Position numbers and translations under genes: made by a program
Part shown: in pieces, positions 41,097 through 53,110 of the stretch
How positions within the stretch are numbered: position 1 is the stretch's first letter
Layout: each line of letters starts with the position of its first letter
Source of the DNA: Blepharisma japonicum
Taxonomy: Eukaryota; Ciliophora; Heterotrichea; Heterotrichida; Blepharismidae
Reading direction: 5' to 3'
NCBI GenBank assembly: GCA_949751835.1
Contig: CATKHK010000002.1
Span: forward strand, 620,001-684,000
Length of the DNA stretch: 64,000 nt
Notes under the pieces: generated by a model
The model's input: the letters and a program-made list of their open reading frames with translations, nothing else
Told to the model about the DNA's origin: nothing
Database searches by the model: none

Positions 41097-42470
41097 ATGG
41101 GACAAGGCCCTAGCAAAATTAAAAGGAACTTTACAGCTTGGAGACTTTCAAGGAAAAAAGGCAATCAAAAGCTGAAGAACAAGACGTCATGCCCAGTGTG
41201 TAACCAAGAGTTCGAGGGCTGGAGAACATATGATGACTTTAATTATCATATTGACTGATGCTTGAATCAGTCAACTCAGACTCCGCCTCCTGAGCAGAAA
41301 TCGACTCAGAATTTGAAATTTAAGCCGCTGGATAAAAAACTAAAGTGATTGAGAAAGCAAATAGATACAGTCAGAATTCCATGAAGCGAAGAATTCATCA
41401 AACTAGGGGTCCAGCGTGATAATATTTTTGATGACTCCTTGAGGCAGATTCTTTCACTTACAGACAGAGATATGAGAAAAGAATTCCAAATCAGTTTTCA
41501 AGGAGAAATTGCTCAAGATGCAGGAGGACTGATGAGGGAGTGGGTGAATTTATTGATCAAGGTCTTATTTGCACCTGATTTGGGGCTTTTTGAGTTTACT
41601 AAAACTGAAGAAGTGGCTTATACTATACCAATAAAACCTGAAGAGCATATGGAAGAACTTTATTATTTTACTGGGAAAGTACTTGGAAAAGCCCTTTTCG
41701 AAAACATCCCTGTTAATTGTCCACTATCCAAAGTGATTTTTAAGCATTTAGTAGGGAAAAAAGTTATCTTTTCAGATCTAATATATCAGGATCAAGCTCT
41801 GTATAGTTCTTTAAACTATATTACTACAAATTCAGTTAAAGGAGTGCTATTTGAGACATTTTCAGTAATAAAAGAATATCAAGGGCAAGTAAATGTCATT
41901 CCCCTTATTCCTGATGGCGAAGATAAAACTGTGACTGATGGAAATAAAGAAGAATATATTCGACTACGATATCAGTTCGAAATCGACACTGGCTTCAAAG
42001 TTGCTTTAGAAAATTTAAAGCTCGGCTTTTACTCTGTCATTCCCAAAGAAATCATATCTGAGCTCGAACCTGATGAAATTGAGCTTGCTCTCTGTGGTTC
42101 ACCATTTATTGACATAGAAGATTGAAAAGAATTCACTGAGTATCGGGGTGTATTTCATAAAGAACATAGAGTAATACAAAGGTTTTGGGAAATAATGAGG
42201 ACGTTTAGCCAAGAGCAGCTAGCAAATTTTTTGACGTTTGTTACTGGGACATCTAGGATTCCTATAGAAGGGTTCAGCTCCTTAAAAACCTTGAGAGGAG
42301 AAAAAGCGAGGTTTACGCTGGACTCTATGCCGTATACCGACAAAGCGCTGCCAAGAGCTCATACATGCTTCAATAGGCTTGATTTACCGTTATACAAAAG
42401 TAAAGATGAGCTAAAAGAAGCATTAGAGTGTGTATTGAATAATTATACGATTGGCTTTGGCCTGGAATAA
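41097..42470 (+). CDS. HECT-type E3 ubiquitin ligase, compact, with N-terminal zinc finger
   Basis: 457 aa with four TGA Trp codons. It begins MGQGPSK (myristoylation-like) and has a UBZ/C2HC-like finger (CPVCNQEFE ... NYHIDWC) at about residues 36-60. A short linker leads to a HECT domain (about 110-457) with FQGEIAQDAGGLMREW, GKVLGKALFE and the catalytic loop AHTCFNRLDLP (Cys424 expected). HECT ligases pass ubiquitin from E2 to substrate through this Cys. Most HECT ligases are 700-4000 aa with C2/WW or RCC1 domains; this one is unusually small. Head-to-head with the NEK kinase, 74 bp between starts. Confidence 0.9.
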
Positions 42471-42501
42471 CTATTTATGCTATATAATAATATTAGATTT
42501 A

Positions 42502-43692
42502 CTAGTGGGCTTTTTTTGGTCTTTTATTTGTAGATCGTGGCGGACTTATTTTACGTTTGAGGTTTAAACTCTTTATATCTGGAAGAGTTAGGACAGCAGG
42601 ATTCATGAGCATAACTACATGCTGAGACCCTGCACTTATTTCTTCTATAGGTTTGGTTACACTCCAAGCGACTAATGTTGGCATAGATACGTTCTTTTCT
42701 TTTCCATTAAGTAGAACATATGTGTCGCCAAATCCCCAAGAATAAATCCTTTGTGTAGAAGTAATTGCAAAATTAAAATGTGGACCACAGGCAATTTTTC
42801 TAACATTTATTAAGCTCGGGATTTCTTGAGGAGTATAGTGTGATTCGGTTGTGTTAAGACCAAGCTGGTAGTCATCGTTTCTTCCTCATATTAAGACTCG
42901 GCCGTTTTGGAGAAGAGCAAGAGTGTGGTTGTCTCCTCCTGTAATATATTTAATATCAAGATTCCTCAGTGCAAGAATTTCATGAGGAATACAAGTATTT
43001 TTTGTGCTATCATCCCCCAGCTGTCCAAAATTATTCAACCCTCAGCCATAAACCTTATTATTGCTTGACTTTGCAAAGGAGTGGTTTTTCCCTGAATAAA
43101 TGTGTTCAATATTTTTCATACCAATGCTTTCAATTTGTAAAGAATGCGCAATGCTTTTTCTAGACCTAGGCATTCTCCCTATTTGTCCGAACTCTGAGTC
43201 TCCCCAAGCATAAACTCTGTTATCTGCAAGAATTAAGCTATGATTAGCTCCACTGACGATATCTTTAATAAATTTGCTTTTCTTGAATTCGTCGCTTCCA
43301 ATTTCAATTGGGAATTTATGCCCAATTTCCATGTTACCTTGGCTATTTCTATATGTGCCCCATGAATAAAGCTTTCTTGTGTTGGCTGATAATGCAATTG
43401 AGTGGGAATCCCCTGCAGTGACTTTTGTAATAAACTCAACTCCAGAGACCAGCATAGGAATGTTTTCTTCACCAATCCTGCCAAGAGCTCCATCATCGTT
43501 GCATCCCCATGAGTAAACGCGACCTTCTGAAGTGAGGGCTAATGTATGCATACTCCCACATGCGATCATTGTGACTGATTCTGGGAGCTTTAGAAGTCTA
43601 GGCTTTCGAGCATTAAAAACATTGGGAATTCCCAGCTGCTCGCATTCTCCAGAACCGCAGACTAATACTTGCTCATCGGATTCAATATCCAT
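42502..43692 (-). CDS. RCC1-repeat protein, probable Ran GEF
   Basis: 396 aa including at least two TGA Trp codons (VYGWGLNN, LIWGRND). Six to seven RCC1 repeats are visible, e.g. MIACGSMHTLALTSEGRVYS-WGCNDDGALG, DIVSGANHSLILADNRVYAW, TGGDNHTLALLQNGRVLIWG and EISAGSQHVVML, as in a seven-bladed propeller. The C terminus is a strong basic nuclear-localisation-like stretch (KRKISPPRSTNKRPKKAH). A stand-alone RCC1 propeller with a basic nuclear tail suggests the chromatin-bound Ran nucleotide-exchange factor, but other RCC1 proteins are possible. It converges on the HECT gene, 31 bp between stops. Confidence 0.85.
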
Positions 43693-43900
43693 TTAGAACC
43701 TTATAATGGACTCTGTAAAAATGGAGAGAATAGGAAATTTCCTTGAAAATAGTAAGTCAGGATAGGGCTTCCCTAAAAACAAATGTAGGGTATTTCTATT
43801 TCTTTTGATAAATTATGGGAAATATTGGATTTTCAGGGATCTAGATCAATTTTCTTTTATATTATTATAATTTTATTAGATTTTAAACAAAAATTGCAGC

Positions 43901-45565
43901 TTATGCTTTCTTAGGTAATGGCGGAGGAGGGGGGATATTTGCTGGAATTTTATTAGGCAGCGGAGGAGGTGGTGGAGGTGGGTTAGAAACAGGTGAGCGA
44001 GTATAATAATTTATCATCATGGAAGAAGTCGGCGATTCTTCAGACCCTAGCATTCTTGAGTCCTCTTTTTTGTCATACCAATTAAAGCTGTCTTCGTTCC
44101 TAGGTGATACATCAGAGGACTGGAATTTTGCTGAAGACTCCACACTCATCATTCTTCCTTTGTCAAACTGAGTTGATGACTGTTGAGAATGTGCTGAGGA
44201 CTGAATTCTAGCTGATGAAGTCCCAGAAGATAAAGGAACTCTTTTCATGTTATTTTCTATTGAAAAGCCAACGTTCATCATAGGGTCTTGATTCTTCGCA
44301 GGCGAAGTTTCAGGGGTGAAAATTGGGTTTATTAAGCTCATTTCAGCCCTTTTATGTCTTTCTTTTGCTGCTTCTTCATCTAGCAAGTCATGCAGAAGAG
44401 TTAATAGCTCTGTGACTCGATTTAAATCTTCATGATCTGGACAATGCTTTAATAAGTTTTTCCTTATATTATAGCAATGTGAAAGTTTATCTAACGCACT
44501 TTTATAGTCCTTGCTTTTTATATGGATTGACCCAAGAGCTTCTAAAACTTGTGCAACAGGGAGAGAGCTTTCGGAACAGTTTTTTATTCGTGTATTTAAG
44601 GCTTTTTGCAGCAAAGTTGTAGCCTTAAACATATTTCCTTTCATTTTGTGAAGTAAAGCTAGATTATACTCACAATCAGCTACTGTTTCGTGGGATTCTC
44701 CTAAGTTTTCAACCCTAATTTCATGCGATTTTGTAAAACTCATGATAGATTTGCTCATTAATTTTTGGTTTTGGTAAAACAATCCTAGCATGAAGTAGGC
44801 ATTGCTGGCTTCTAAGCTGGATTTTCCAAGATGCAGTTCTATAAGTTTGATATACTGGACATACATTTTCTCAGCATTAATATAGTCACCACACGCGCAA
44901 AGTAAATTGGCTAAAGTTGAGTATACACTTACTTTAGTCTTCAACTGTGTATAGGTCAAGTTTAATTTTTCGCCTTTTCCTTCGTCTGGTCTAAAAGAAG
45001 ATACTGGTATCACTTCATGAGATCCTGAATGAGAAGCCATTTTAGCTGAAATTTGTAGTAGAATTTGTCTTGCCTGATTTAATTCACCTGACTGGATATA
45101 AGCTTTTGTAAGAATGACTCCATCAGTTAATAAATCATAGATGTCAAAGTATCGATTTCTTTCGTATTCACTAATAACTCTATTGAAGTAACTGCGGCCT
45201 TTAGCAACCGCATTGGCTGGGTTTCCTTGGCAAATGCTTGTGATCATATCTTTTCTTATTCGATATCGTCCTGTATATACTTCTTCATCAGCAAAAAAAC
45301 TGTTTTCTGGGCCAGCTTCTAGGTCAAATTTTGAAATTTCAGTTTCACTTAATGGAGTGATGTTTGATAAGTCAGCTGAAGGTGGCTCAGAGATGTCACA
45401 TTCTGGAAGATGAGATTCTCAGTGCTGGATTTGATGGGCCTCACTGCAGTAAAATACTGCTTTGCACGCAGAACAGCACATTAGAGTGGGTCTCTTGCAG
45501 ACAGCGCAGAGAAATCTTGATGAGTCTGACACAGATTCTTCTAGTTGATCATAACGAGTTGTCAT
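43901..45565 (-). CDS. MYND zinc finger + TPR protein with polyproline tail
   Basis: 554 aa from ATG 45565, one TGA Trp (QHWESHLPEC). An N-terminal MYND finger (about residues 20-56: CAVCKRPTLMCCSACKAVFYCSEAH) has the C-x2-C ... C-x2-C ... C-x3-H ... C spacing. A middle region (about 140-400) contains tetratricopeptide repeats (YTQLKTKVSVYSTLANLLCA, ASNAYFMLGLFYQNQKLMSK, VADCEYNLALLHKMKGNMFK, VAQVLEALGSIHIKSKDYKS) of kinesin-light-chain type. The C-terminal region is Ser-rich and ends in two polyproline blocks (PPPPPPPLP, IPPPPPLP) that resemble profilin- or SH3/WW-binding motifs. A scaffold role is inferred; this combination is not one I know. Confidence 0.82.
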
Positions 45566-45837
45566 TTAAAATTTAATTTATTGTTATTTTTATGAATGAA
45601 TTTTACTTTTTTGGAGATTTTATTTAATAAATCGCTCTCATATCATTATAAGAACTATTTATTTCTCCAAAATATAAATTTGTATCTTTGATGGACTTAT
45701 TTAAATGGAGTATCTTATAATTAGATTATAGTGATATTATTATAAATAGAGTAAATAGAATTCCAATAATAATTTTAATTAAATTCTTAATTAAAATGGC
45801 TCTAATAAAATAACCCTAAATTTTCGCCCATTATTAG

Positions 45838-48651
45838 ATGCATGAATCTTCAAGCTCAATGACTTCATCGACTTATGATAATCCTTCTGAATCCCCAAGC
45901 AGCTGAAAAAGAAGCCAAACTCTTAAAGATATAAAAATAAACCTCCACCAGCCTGCTGATCTTGAAAAAGCAAAAGAGTATAGATTAAAGACATCAATTT
46001 CTCAATGAAATGGAAACATTCCTAGACAGCATCGAATATGTTCAACTACAGCAGAAGACCTTGGAGAATATGGTGTAGGTCTTGAACTGCATATTTTATT
46101 TCTAAAACAGCTTATTTTTGCATTTTTCATTATAAGCTCAATTAGCATATGGCCTTTATATACTAATTGAAAAGGAGGATATTTAGAAGATCAAGAAGCA
46201 AACTCGTATACAGATCCTTTTTCTATTGCAAATTTGCATGGTATTTCAAGTAATGAAACAGATTTATCAAATGCTAAAGATTTGCTAGGTGAAATTGACC
46301 GAGACTATTTTGATATTTGAGTAAGTGATACTATGTATACTGCCTCTTTTATTCTTATGATTTTAATTTTTAGTATACAAGGTAATTCAAGGATTAAAAG
46401 AAATAATGAAAAGCATGACAGGGTTTCTGACTATGCAATAAAAATCAAAGGAATCCCAAGAGAAGGGGTCACTGAAGGAGAGATTAAAATTCATTTTGAA
46501 CCTTATGGAGAAATTATTGAAATTTATTTAGGAAGACGCTATAAAGGCTTACTTCGCTATTTCCATAAGCGTTCTATTATCTTAACTAGGATGGCTACTC
46601 GGGACTCATTATTAACTTTTAAAAACAAAGAAAAGGAAAACGACAGGTTACTAAAAACACTTACCAAAAGATTGAAGAAATTAGACAGCAATATAATAAA
46701 TAAAAGCCAAGACATCGTTAGTCATGATTTTTTGCCAATAAAAACAGTTTTTATTATTTTTAATACTAGAGAAAGCAAAGTAAAATGCTTAAAAGCTTAT
46801 AATGGCAGCTGCTTCAGGTCTTATAATAAAAATTTGCTTTTTCAAGGTAGAAAGTTAAAAATTACTCCTGCACCTGAGCCTTCAGATATTATATGAGAAA
46901 ACCTTGAAATCGGCAAATTTTCAAGGTTTATGAGAATAGTTGTATCAATTGTAGCTGCAGCATTACTGATGCTATTTTCAGCCGGAGCTTTAAATTATCT
47001 TAAAACTCAAGAGCAAGCGATACCAAGTAACAGTAAATGTTATGACCTGAATGGGAATTATGACATTTCGCTTACAGAAGCTGAGGATGCTTATAAAGAT
47101 AGTACTGAAATTTTATGTTGATGCAAAATGCAAGGGTGAAGCAATTTAATTACTAATTCTGAAAAAGCATCATATTGCTCTTCTTATATGGAAAAATGGG
47201 TATTTCAAGAATGCATTAAATATCTTGCAAGTTTTGGAGTTATTGTCATTAATTTTTTCTTAAAATTTGTATTACGGAAGCTTACATATTTCGAGAGGCT
47301 GAAAAGTCTTAGCGAGCTACAAAAGAGAATCATGATAAAAGTATTTTTTGCAATTTTTATTAATACTGCTATCATCACATTGATTATCAATATCACTTTC
47401 CCATTGTTTCCTTCTTCAAATGAATACATATTGAGAGGGAAATACCAAGATTTTTCAAGAGATTGATACTTAAAAGTGGGCTCAATATTCGTTGCTATGA
47501 TGCTTATAAGTATTTTTTCTCCTCATGTGATTTATTTAATGATTTCTTACCCATTAGGAATTTTAAAGAGAAAATGCTGCTGAAGACGGTACGCTACACA
47601 GTATGAGCTGAATTTAGCATATCAAGGTCCTGATTATGATATAGCGACAAGGACATCTCAGGTGTTGAACCTTGTTTTAACATGCTTTTTGTATTCAGGA
47701 GGAATGCCCATTTTAAATATTATCTGCTTTATTGCATTAATTTGCATATATTGGACTGATAAATTTCTGATATTAAGGCATTTCTCTCGTCCTCCTAAAT
47801 ATACAGGAGAAATTTATATATCGGCTATCAAGATTTTGATGATCGGAGTTCTCTTGCATTGCTTTATATCAGGATGCATGTATGGAGCACCAGATATATT
47901 TCCGAAAGATTTTTATAAAGATGGAGATTATGTTCAAGCAGATTCTATTAACTTTATTGATAGATTTACAATTCCATCTGGAATATCAATGATTTTATTA
48001 GGAATTTCTGCACTTATACTATCAATTTTTATATTATTTATCAATAAAATTTATGAAATTTGCTTAAGAAGACTTCATTACAATTTTGCAGCAACTAAAG
48101 AATTCAGCACTTTTAACGAGGCTTTACCTGAAATTAAAAAATATGGACTTGTTAGTTATAATGTAAAATATCATCCTGTATATAGGCTTCTTATAGACAG
48201 CATGACTCATAGCAATGAATCTCATTTCCAGATGAAAAATACAGACTTGACCTTAAAAAATCAAGATTTTAATATAGATACTACAAGGACCATTTTAGAA
48301 GAAGATACTATTGGAGTAGTTCAATCTGATTCTTCAATTAAGAAGCAAAATAGCATAGAAGAAGATGAAGATGAAAACTCTGAAGGTGAAGAAGAGTTTG
48401 AAGAAGAAGTAAAGGTGGCTAGAGAAGAAGGGCTAATGAGAAAAATGTCAATTAGGTCTGAAGAGAGGGAATTTAGTCGAAAATCATCAATTAGGTCATC
48501 AAGAGGAAGCTATGTGGAAAATGAGGATTATGAAAAAATAAGAATAATTGAAGATGATAAAGGAGAAAATAAAAGTAAAAATCTTGAAGATGGAAAAATT
48601 AGTTTACCAATTGATAAGAGATTGCAAAGGAGAAGGCGCAGAAAGCATTAA
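45838..48651 (+). CDS. OSCA/TMEM63-like (TMEM16-superfamily) multi-pass channel
   Basis: 937 aa; nine TGA codons read as Trp, so standard-code analysis shatters it into many pieces. A soluble N terminus and TM helices (KQLIFAFFIISSISIWPLY; TASFILMILIFSIQG) precede an RRM-like cytosolic domain (DYAIKIKGIPREGVTEGEIK ... EIIEIYLGRR), a hallmark of OSCA/CSC1 proteins. A second TM block follows, with FVAMMLISIFSPHVIYLMIS, CFLYSGGMPILNIICFIALI and PPKYTGEIYISAIKILMIGV. The C-terminal 180 residues are acidic then basic (RRRRRKH). OSCA/TMEM63 proteins form mechanically gated cation channels; the same superfamily contains TMEM16 scramblases and TMC. Family assignment is inferred from motif order. Confidence 0.72.
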
Positions 48652-49547
48652 GTTAATTAATTATTCAATCGGAGTGTGGAGAAAAATATATGATAAAGTT
48701 TTATAATGGTAAACTCAGCTGATAATCATTTTCCAAAAAAATAAAATAGTTGTCGAAGATCAGAGATCTGCAAGATAGATCCTGTACATCTATGCATCCT
48801 TATTTTTAAAATAAAAATAATTGATATTTTTAAAGACTCTAACGTTTAGCAATATTATATCAGACAAGCTCTGCTTTTATCTGCAAATTCGTAAAAATGC
48901 TATTTTTTAGCGAGACTTTTGATAAATTGCAAATTCATATGAAAAAAATCTTGAAGCATAATATAAAAATCTTGCATAAATTCCATCAAATTTTACCTTT
49001 TTTATTAAAATTATAAAATTCATTTATAAAGGGAGCAACAAATAACTAATTATTGCAGATGGTTGCTGCTGGTGGTAATTTTATACAAGTATCGAGTCAA
49101 GGTTTAAAATTTAAATAAAATACCGACAATATTCCCAGTCCTTACTTGTACAAACTGCTAGCCTGCAGCTTATTTCCTTCTCGCTTAAAAAGTATTATAG
49201 TAACCCATTGAGAATTTAAAGATCAGATCTCTTATTCTAATTAAGAAATTTGGTGGACTCCTTTCTTGACAAATATTAAAAATAAAAACGACAGTTACTA
49301 GTAAATTTGCAAATCACCCTTTTTTGTCGTCACATAGAAGGCACTGCATATTTGAAATTTAATTTTAAAAGCAACGAATTCTGAATAATAGTTATAATAA
49401 TCCCCACTAAATTTATAATAAAATCTTTCAATTGATATTTTTCAATTTAAAGAATAGAGTGGATAATGCAATATTATAACTATAAATAAATTTATTAATA
49501 TGAAAAATAATTGACTAATTATTACCCATTAACTACCATTAAAAATA
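48652..49547. other. Longest gene-free stretch, nothing supported
   Basis: About 900 bp, AT-rich. Short open frames of fewer than 40 codons occur on both strands but none has intron signals or recognisable similarity. No RNA gene seen. Confidence 0.6.
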
Positions 49548-50054
49548 ATGAAAGAAGGTCAAAAGGATAAAGAATTCACATCCATCCTCTACGGCTGCAT
49601 GGAAAACTGTTGTGAGAAGTTATTTACCACGAAATTTAACTTAAGACGTCACATAGAAACAGCCCATAAAAAGACCACAGAGTTCACATGTTTAACTTGT
49701 ATGAAAACTTTCGCAAGCAAGCAAAATTTGTGTGAGCATGAATACCTTCATACAGGGGATAAGCCCTTTAAATGCAATGATTGTCATAAATTATTTAGAC
49801 AGTTAAGTCAGTTATCTCTCCATAAGAGAGTTCATTTGAAGCCAACTTGTGGCTTTAATACAACAAATTATAATAAAGGGATAAAAGAAAGAAAATGGAA
49901 AGTGTTCAATCTTAATAGTTTCGAAGAAGAAGAAGAAGAAAAAGGCCAAGAAAGTGTTGATAAGATAGTGTCAACTTTTCCCCATTTAGAATCGAATATT
50001 GATCATTTAAGACTTCCTAAGATATCGGAGAATATCGACAATAAGGACTTCTAA
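49548..50054 (+). CDS. Three-finger C2H2 zinc-finger protein
   Basis: 168 aa, ATG start, TAA stop, no TGA. Three C2H2 fingers lie in the N-terminal two-thirds: YGCMENCCEKLFTTKFNLRR-HIETAH, FTCLTCMKTFASKQNLCEHE-YLH and FKCNDCHKLFRQLSQLSLHK-RVH, with an HTGDKP linker between the last two. A short acidic run (EEEEEE) and a helical tail follow. The finger wording recalls TFIIIA-type fingers, but three fingers do not fix a function. Probably a DNA- or RNA-binding nuclear protein. Confidence 0.85.
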   Translation: MKEGQKDKEFTSILYGCMENCCEKLFTTKFNLRRHIETAHKKTTEFTCLTCMKTFASKQNLCEHEYLHTGDKPFKCNDCHKLFRQLSQLSLHKRVHLKPTCGFNTTNYNKGIKERKWKVFNLNSFEEEEEEKGQESVDKIVSTFPHLESNIDHLRLPKISENIDNKDF

Positions 50055-50235
50055 AGATCTGTCTATGATACTTAAAAATTCTTATAAATCTCTATTATTT
50101 TTTCTAATTACCATAATATAATCCAAAATATCATTTTAATATTTACATAGCCCAGGTATTCTGTAACTTCTAAATCAGAACCTATCCGAATCTGATATAA
50201 AAAAATATTAAACTCAGCTTAACTTTGATCTGAAT

Positions 50236-51915
50236 ATGCTACCTCGACCCCTCATATTTGAAATTATCACATATCTAGACACCCCATCTCTTCTCTCCAT
50301 TTCTCTTGTTAATCGAAATTTGAATAAAGCAGCAAATTCGCCATGTCTATGGAAGAGAGAATTTTTTAGAATTTGGATTCCATGTGATAACACCCCTGCC
50401 TTAGTTTGCAAAGAATCTAATACAGTGGATTGTATTAGTGTGGACTGAAAAGGCCTTTGTAAGAAAGGCTTTCATCTTCGTAGTGAATGGCTAAAATTAT
50501 CAGGATTTGTACTTTCTTCTTATGAGGTGCTTTTCCTTTATAATGAATTTACAGGGAACTTAAAAGCGCCGATCATTCCTTTTCCAGCCTTGAGAAGAGA
50601 TATACAAAGTTTCCCAACAATTTTGCAAGATTTACTAGGAAATCCTGAAGATCAGTTTGAAGGAGATTTTGATTATGAAGATTATACCATGGCTTTCGCG
50701 AGCTGTCTTCGGGAAAGGCAAGATGAACTATATGCTGAAATAGAAAGTATAAATGACTTGAATTTGTTAACATGCTATAGGTGAAATATGGAAAATACTG
50801 ACATCCCTGCAGAACGGTTAAGCATTGAATCAGTTTCCACAGACTCTTCAGACAATTTTATTGATTTTTCTGACAAAAAGCAGACGGAAAGCATGATTTT
50901 GAACTTTTTCGAAGCTATTAAAAACACCCTTCAGTATTTCTGTGACGGGATAACTGGGACTTTAGTGGAAAGTGATGATTTGATAAGTGAATACTGCAAT
51001 AGATGGACTGATTATTGTGCCTCCATGAAAACTATTAATGGGCTGTTTCTTCCTTTGACAGAAATGATAAATGAAATCTATGAGAGTAAGTTTCCTGATA
51101 GTCCGAATTTTCCAAGAATGAATATGATGAGGCTTATGCCAGCAATATGAAGAAGGCATGTTTTTGAAAAAATAAAAGATAGAATTGCTAGCAGCCTTGT
51201 AAATAAAGTAAATTATCAGAGGCAAAAAGTATATAAGGGAGAAAATCCAGATCCAGAATTCTGTGATACTATTAAAGGCCTTATTGAAGCAGTTATGGAT
51301 ATCAGCTTAAATGAGCTCAGTGTGTACTTCAAAAATCATTCCCAGCTTCAGTTTGATGGCCCATACTCATTTATCCATTCAGAACTTATTTCTCAATCAG
51401 CTGAATATTACACTTCTTTAAATCTACCTATAAGCACCCTTATTGAATTTTTTGAAAACGAGCATGCTTTTTTTACAGCAATTTTGCCTCAATCTACAGT
51501 TACCCAGCTAAAAGTATTGAAATATAAAAAACTTCAAAGCGAAATTCTCAACATTTTGTCAGCTGAAATCATAAATTATGCACCAGAAGATCACCCGATA
51601 AATATTATTAATTATAACATTTTATCATCTGAAATTGGGAAAACCCTATTGCAGGTTGATAATAATCAAGAAAAAGTCGTAAGTTTTTTATTGTCTTGCA
51701 AAGAACATAAAGAAATTGTACAAAAATTTAATGATATCCAGCAACTATTAGATGATAGTTCAAAAAGCGATGAAGATGAAATTATTGAAAGGAGGGCAAA
51801 TATGCTAGGAGTCAGGTTTGATGTGACACCCGAGGAAATAATGCTTTTCTCTTTTTCCAGGGATATCAATTTTAATCAGATGTCGGGTGTATTAAAAGCA
51901 TTTTCAATTTATTAA
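50236..51915 (+). CDS. F-box protein
   Basis: 559 aa read through three TGA Trp codons. The first about 45 residues form an F-box (LPRPLIFEIITYLDTPSLLS, NRNLNKAANSPCLWKREFF) that would bind Skp1 in an SCF ubiquitin ligase. The rest is helical with acidic patches (DEDEIIE) and no WD40 or LRR repeat, so the substrate-binding part is unrecognised. Confidence 0.78.
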
Positions 51916-52134
51916 TTAGGTAGCTAACTATCTAAATACTTATGAGCACAATTTGGAATTAATGTATCAGAAACTGAAAAATAGGGATTTTTTAATGGAA
52001 AATAGGAAAATCTATAGATAGGTTTCTTAGTAACTCCTTTAGTCTAATAATATTTTTACCAATGACAAGCACCAGATTTCAAATCATTGCTATAGTAAAA
52101 GGCAATTTTAATATACATAAACACTAAATTGCAA

Positions 52135-53022
52135 TTAAAGTAAAAGGTCTGCTTTTTGCTTTATATAATTTTCAAGATAAATTCTTATATCTCTCCTATA
52201 ATAACTATCTGCTAAATCTTTAGCATCCTTGCCTTCAATATCAGGCTCCCCGATCGCCATTTTATGCCTTTCAACTAAATATCTTACAGTATCTAGCTGG
52301 TCCATTACCACAGCTCAATGTAAACAATTTCTTCTATACCAAGTATCTTTCGCCTGCAAGTTTCCTTCATATATAATCATTGTCTCCAAGCATGAAATAT
52401 TTCCTTTGCTTGCGGCTATAATTATAGGTGTAAGTCCTCTATAACTTTGTGTATTAGGACTTGCTCTATTTTTTAACAAAATTTCAATGATTTCCAGATT
52501 TCCTTCTTCTGCTGCATAGTGCAGTGCGCAAAATCCATCATCATTATTTAATGGTTGGTTTAAAGGTAATTTTCGCTTTAAAATCTCCCTTAAACGTGTT
52601 GGACTTTTATATAACGTTATTGCTTCATATAACTCTAGTTTTGATTGCTTGCTCAATGTATATTCTCATGAGTTTTCAGGAGTTACAGTTCTTGCATAGT
52701 CATATGCTTGTTTTATTCCATTAAAATCATCTTGAACTAAAGGATTTTCTAAGTTGTTCTGATTCATTTGTGCTCTTGCCCTGAGTTTCCCAAAAGCATC
52801 AGCTTCTAATGAAGCAGCACAGTCATGGGCTGGATGAATTCATTCAGGAATAGTCGAATTAAATCTAGTTGATAAGTGAGGCGAAAAGTAATCCAATGGT
52901 GGCGGAGTAATGGGCTTTTCTGCTTCTTGATCTCCTCTTGAGATTCTTGCAGTCATAGGTTCAACTGGGGGTGGAGGAATTCTTGGTTCGGGTCTTCTAA
53001 GCTTTTCAATAATCTCATCCAT
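52135..53022 (-). CDS. Ankyrin-repeat protein
   Basis: 295 aa including three TGA Trp codons. The N-terminal 60 residues are Pro-rich (PRIPPPPVEP, ITPPPLDYF). Three to four ankyrin repeats follow from about residue 160: DGFCALHYAAEEGNLEIIEI, GLTPIIIAASKGNISCLETM and WYRRNCLHWAVVMDQLDTVR. Ankyrin repeats mediate protein-protein contacts; the partner is unknown. The C terminus (YLENYIKQKADLLL) is helical. Head-to-head with the coiled-coil gene, 88 bp between starts. Confidence 0.82.
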
Positions 53023-53110
53023 TTTCTTTTCTTTTAAAGAACTTATCTTTCAAAGATTTGTTTTATTTATCTGCAAGCAGTCCTCTTTCTTTAAAACACA
53101 CAAATATAAA

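Noticed and set aside
48960-49080. Minus-strand frame of about 38 codons (MNFIILIKKVKFDGIY)
   Set aside because: AT-rich, hydrophobic by composition, no relatives, no intron signals.
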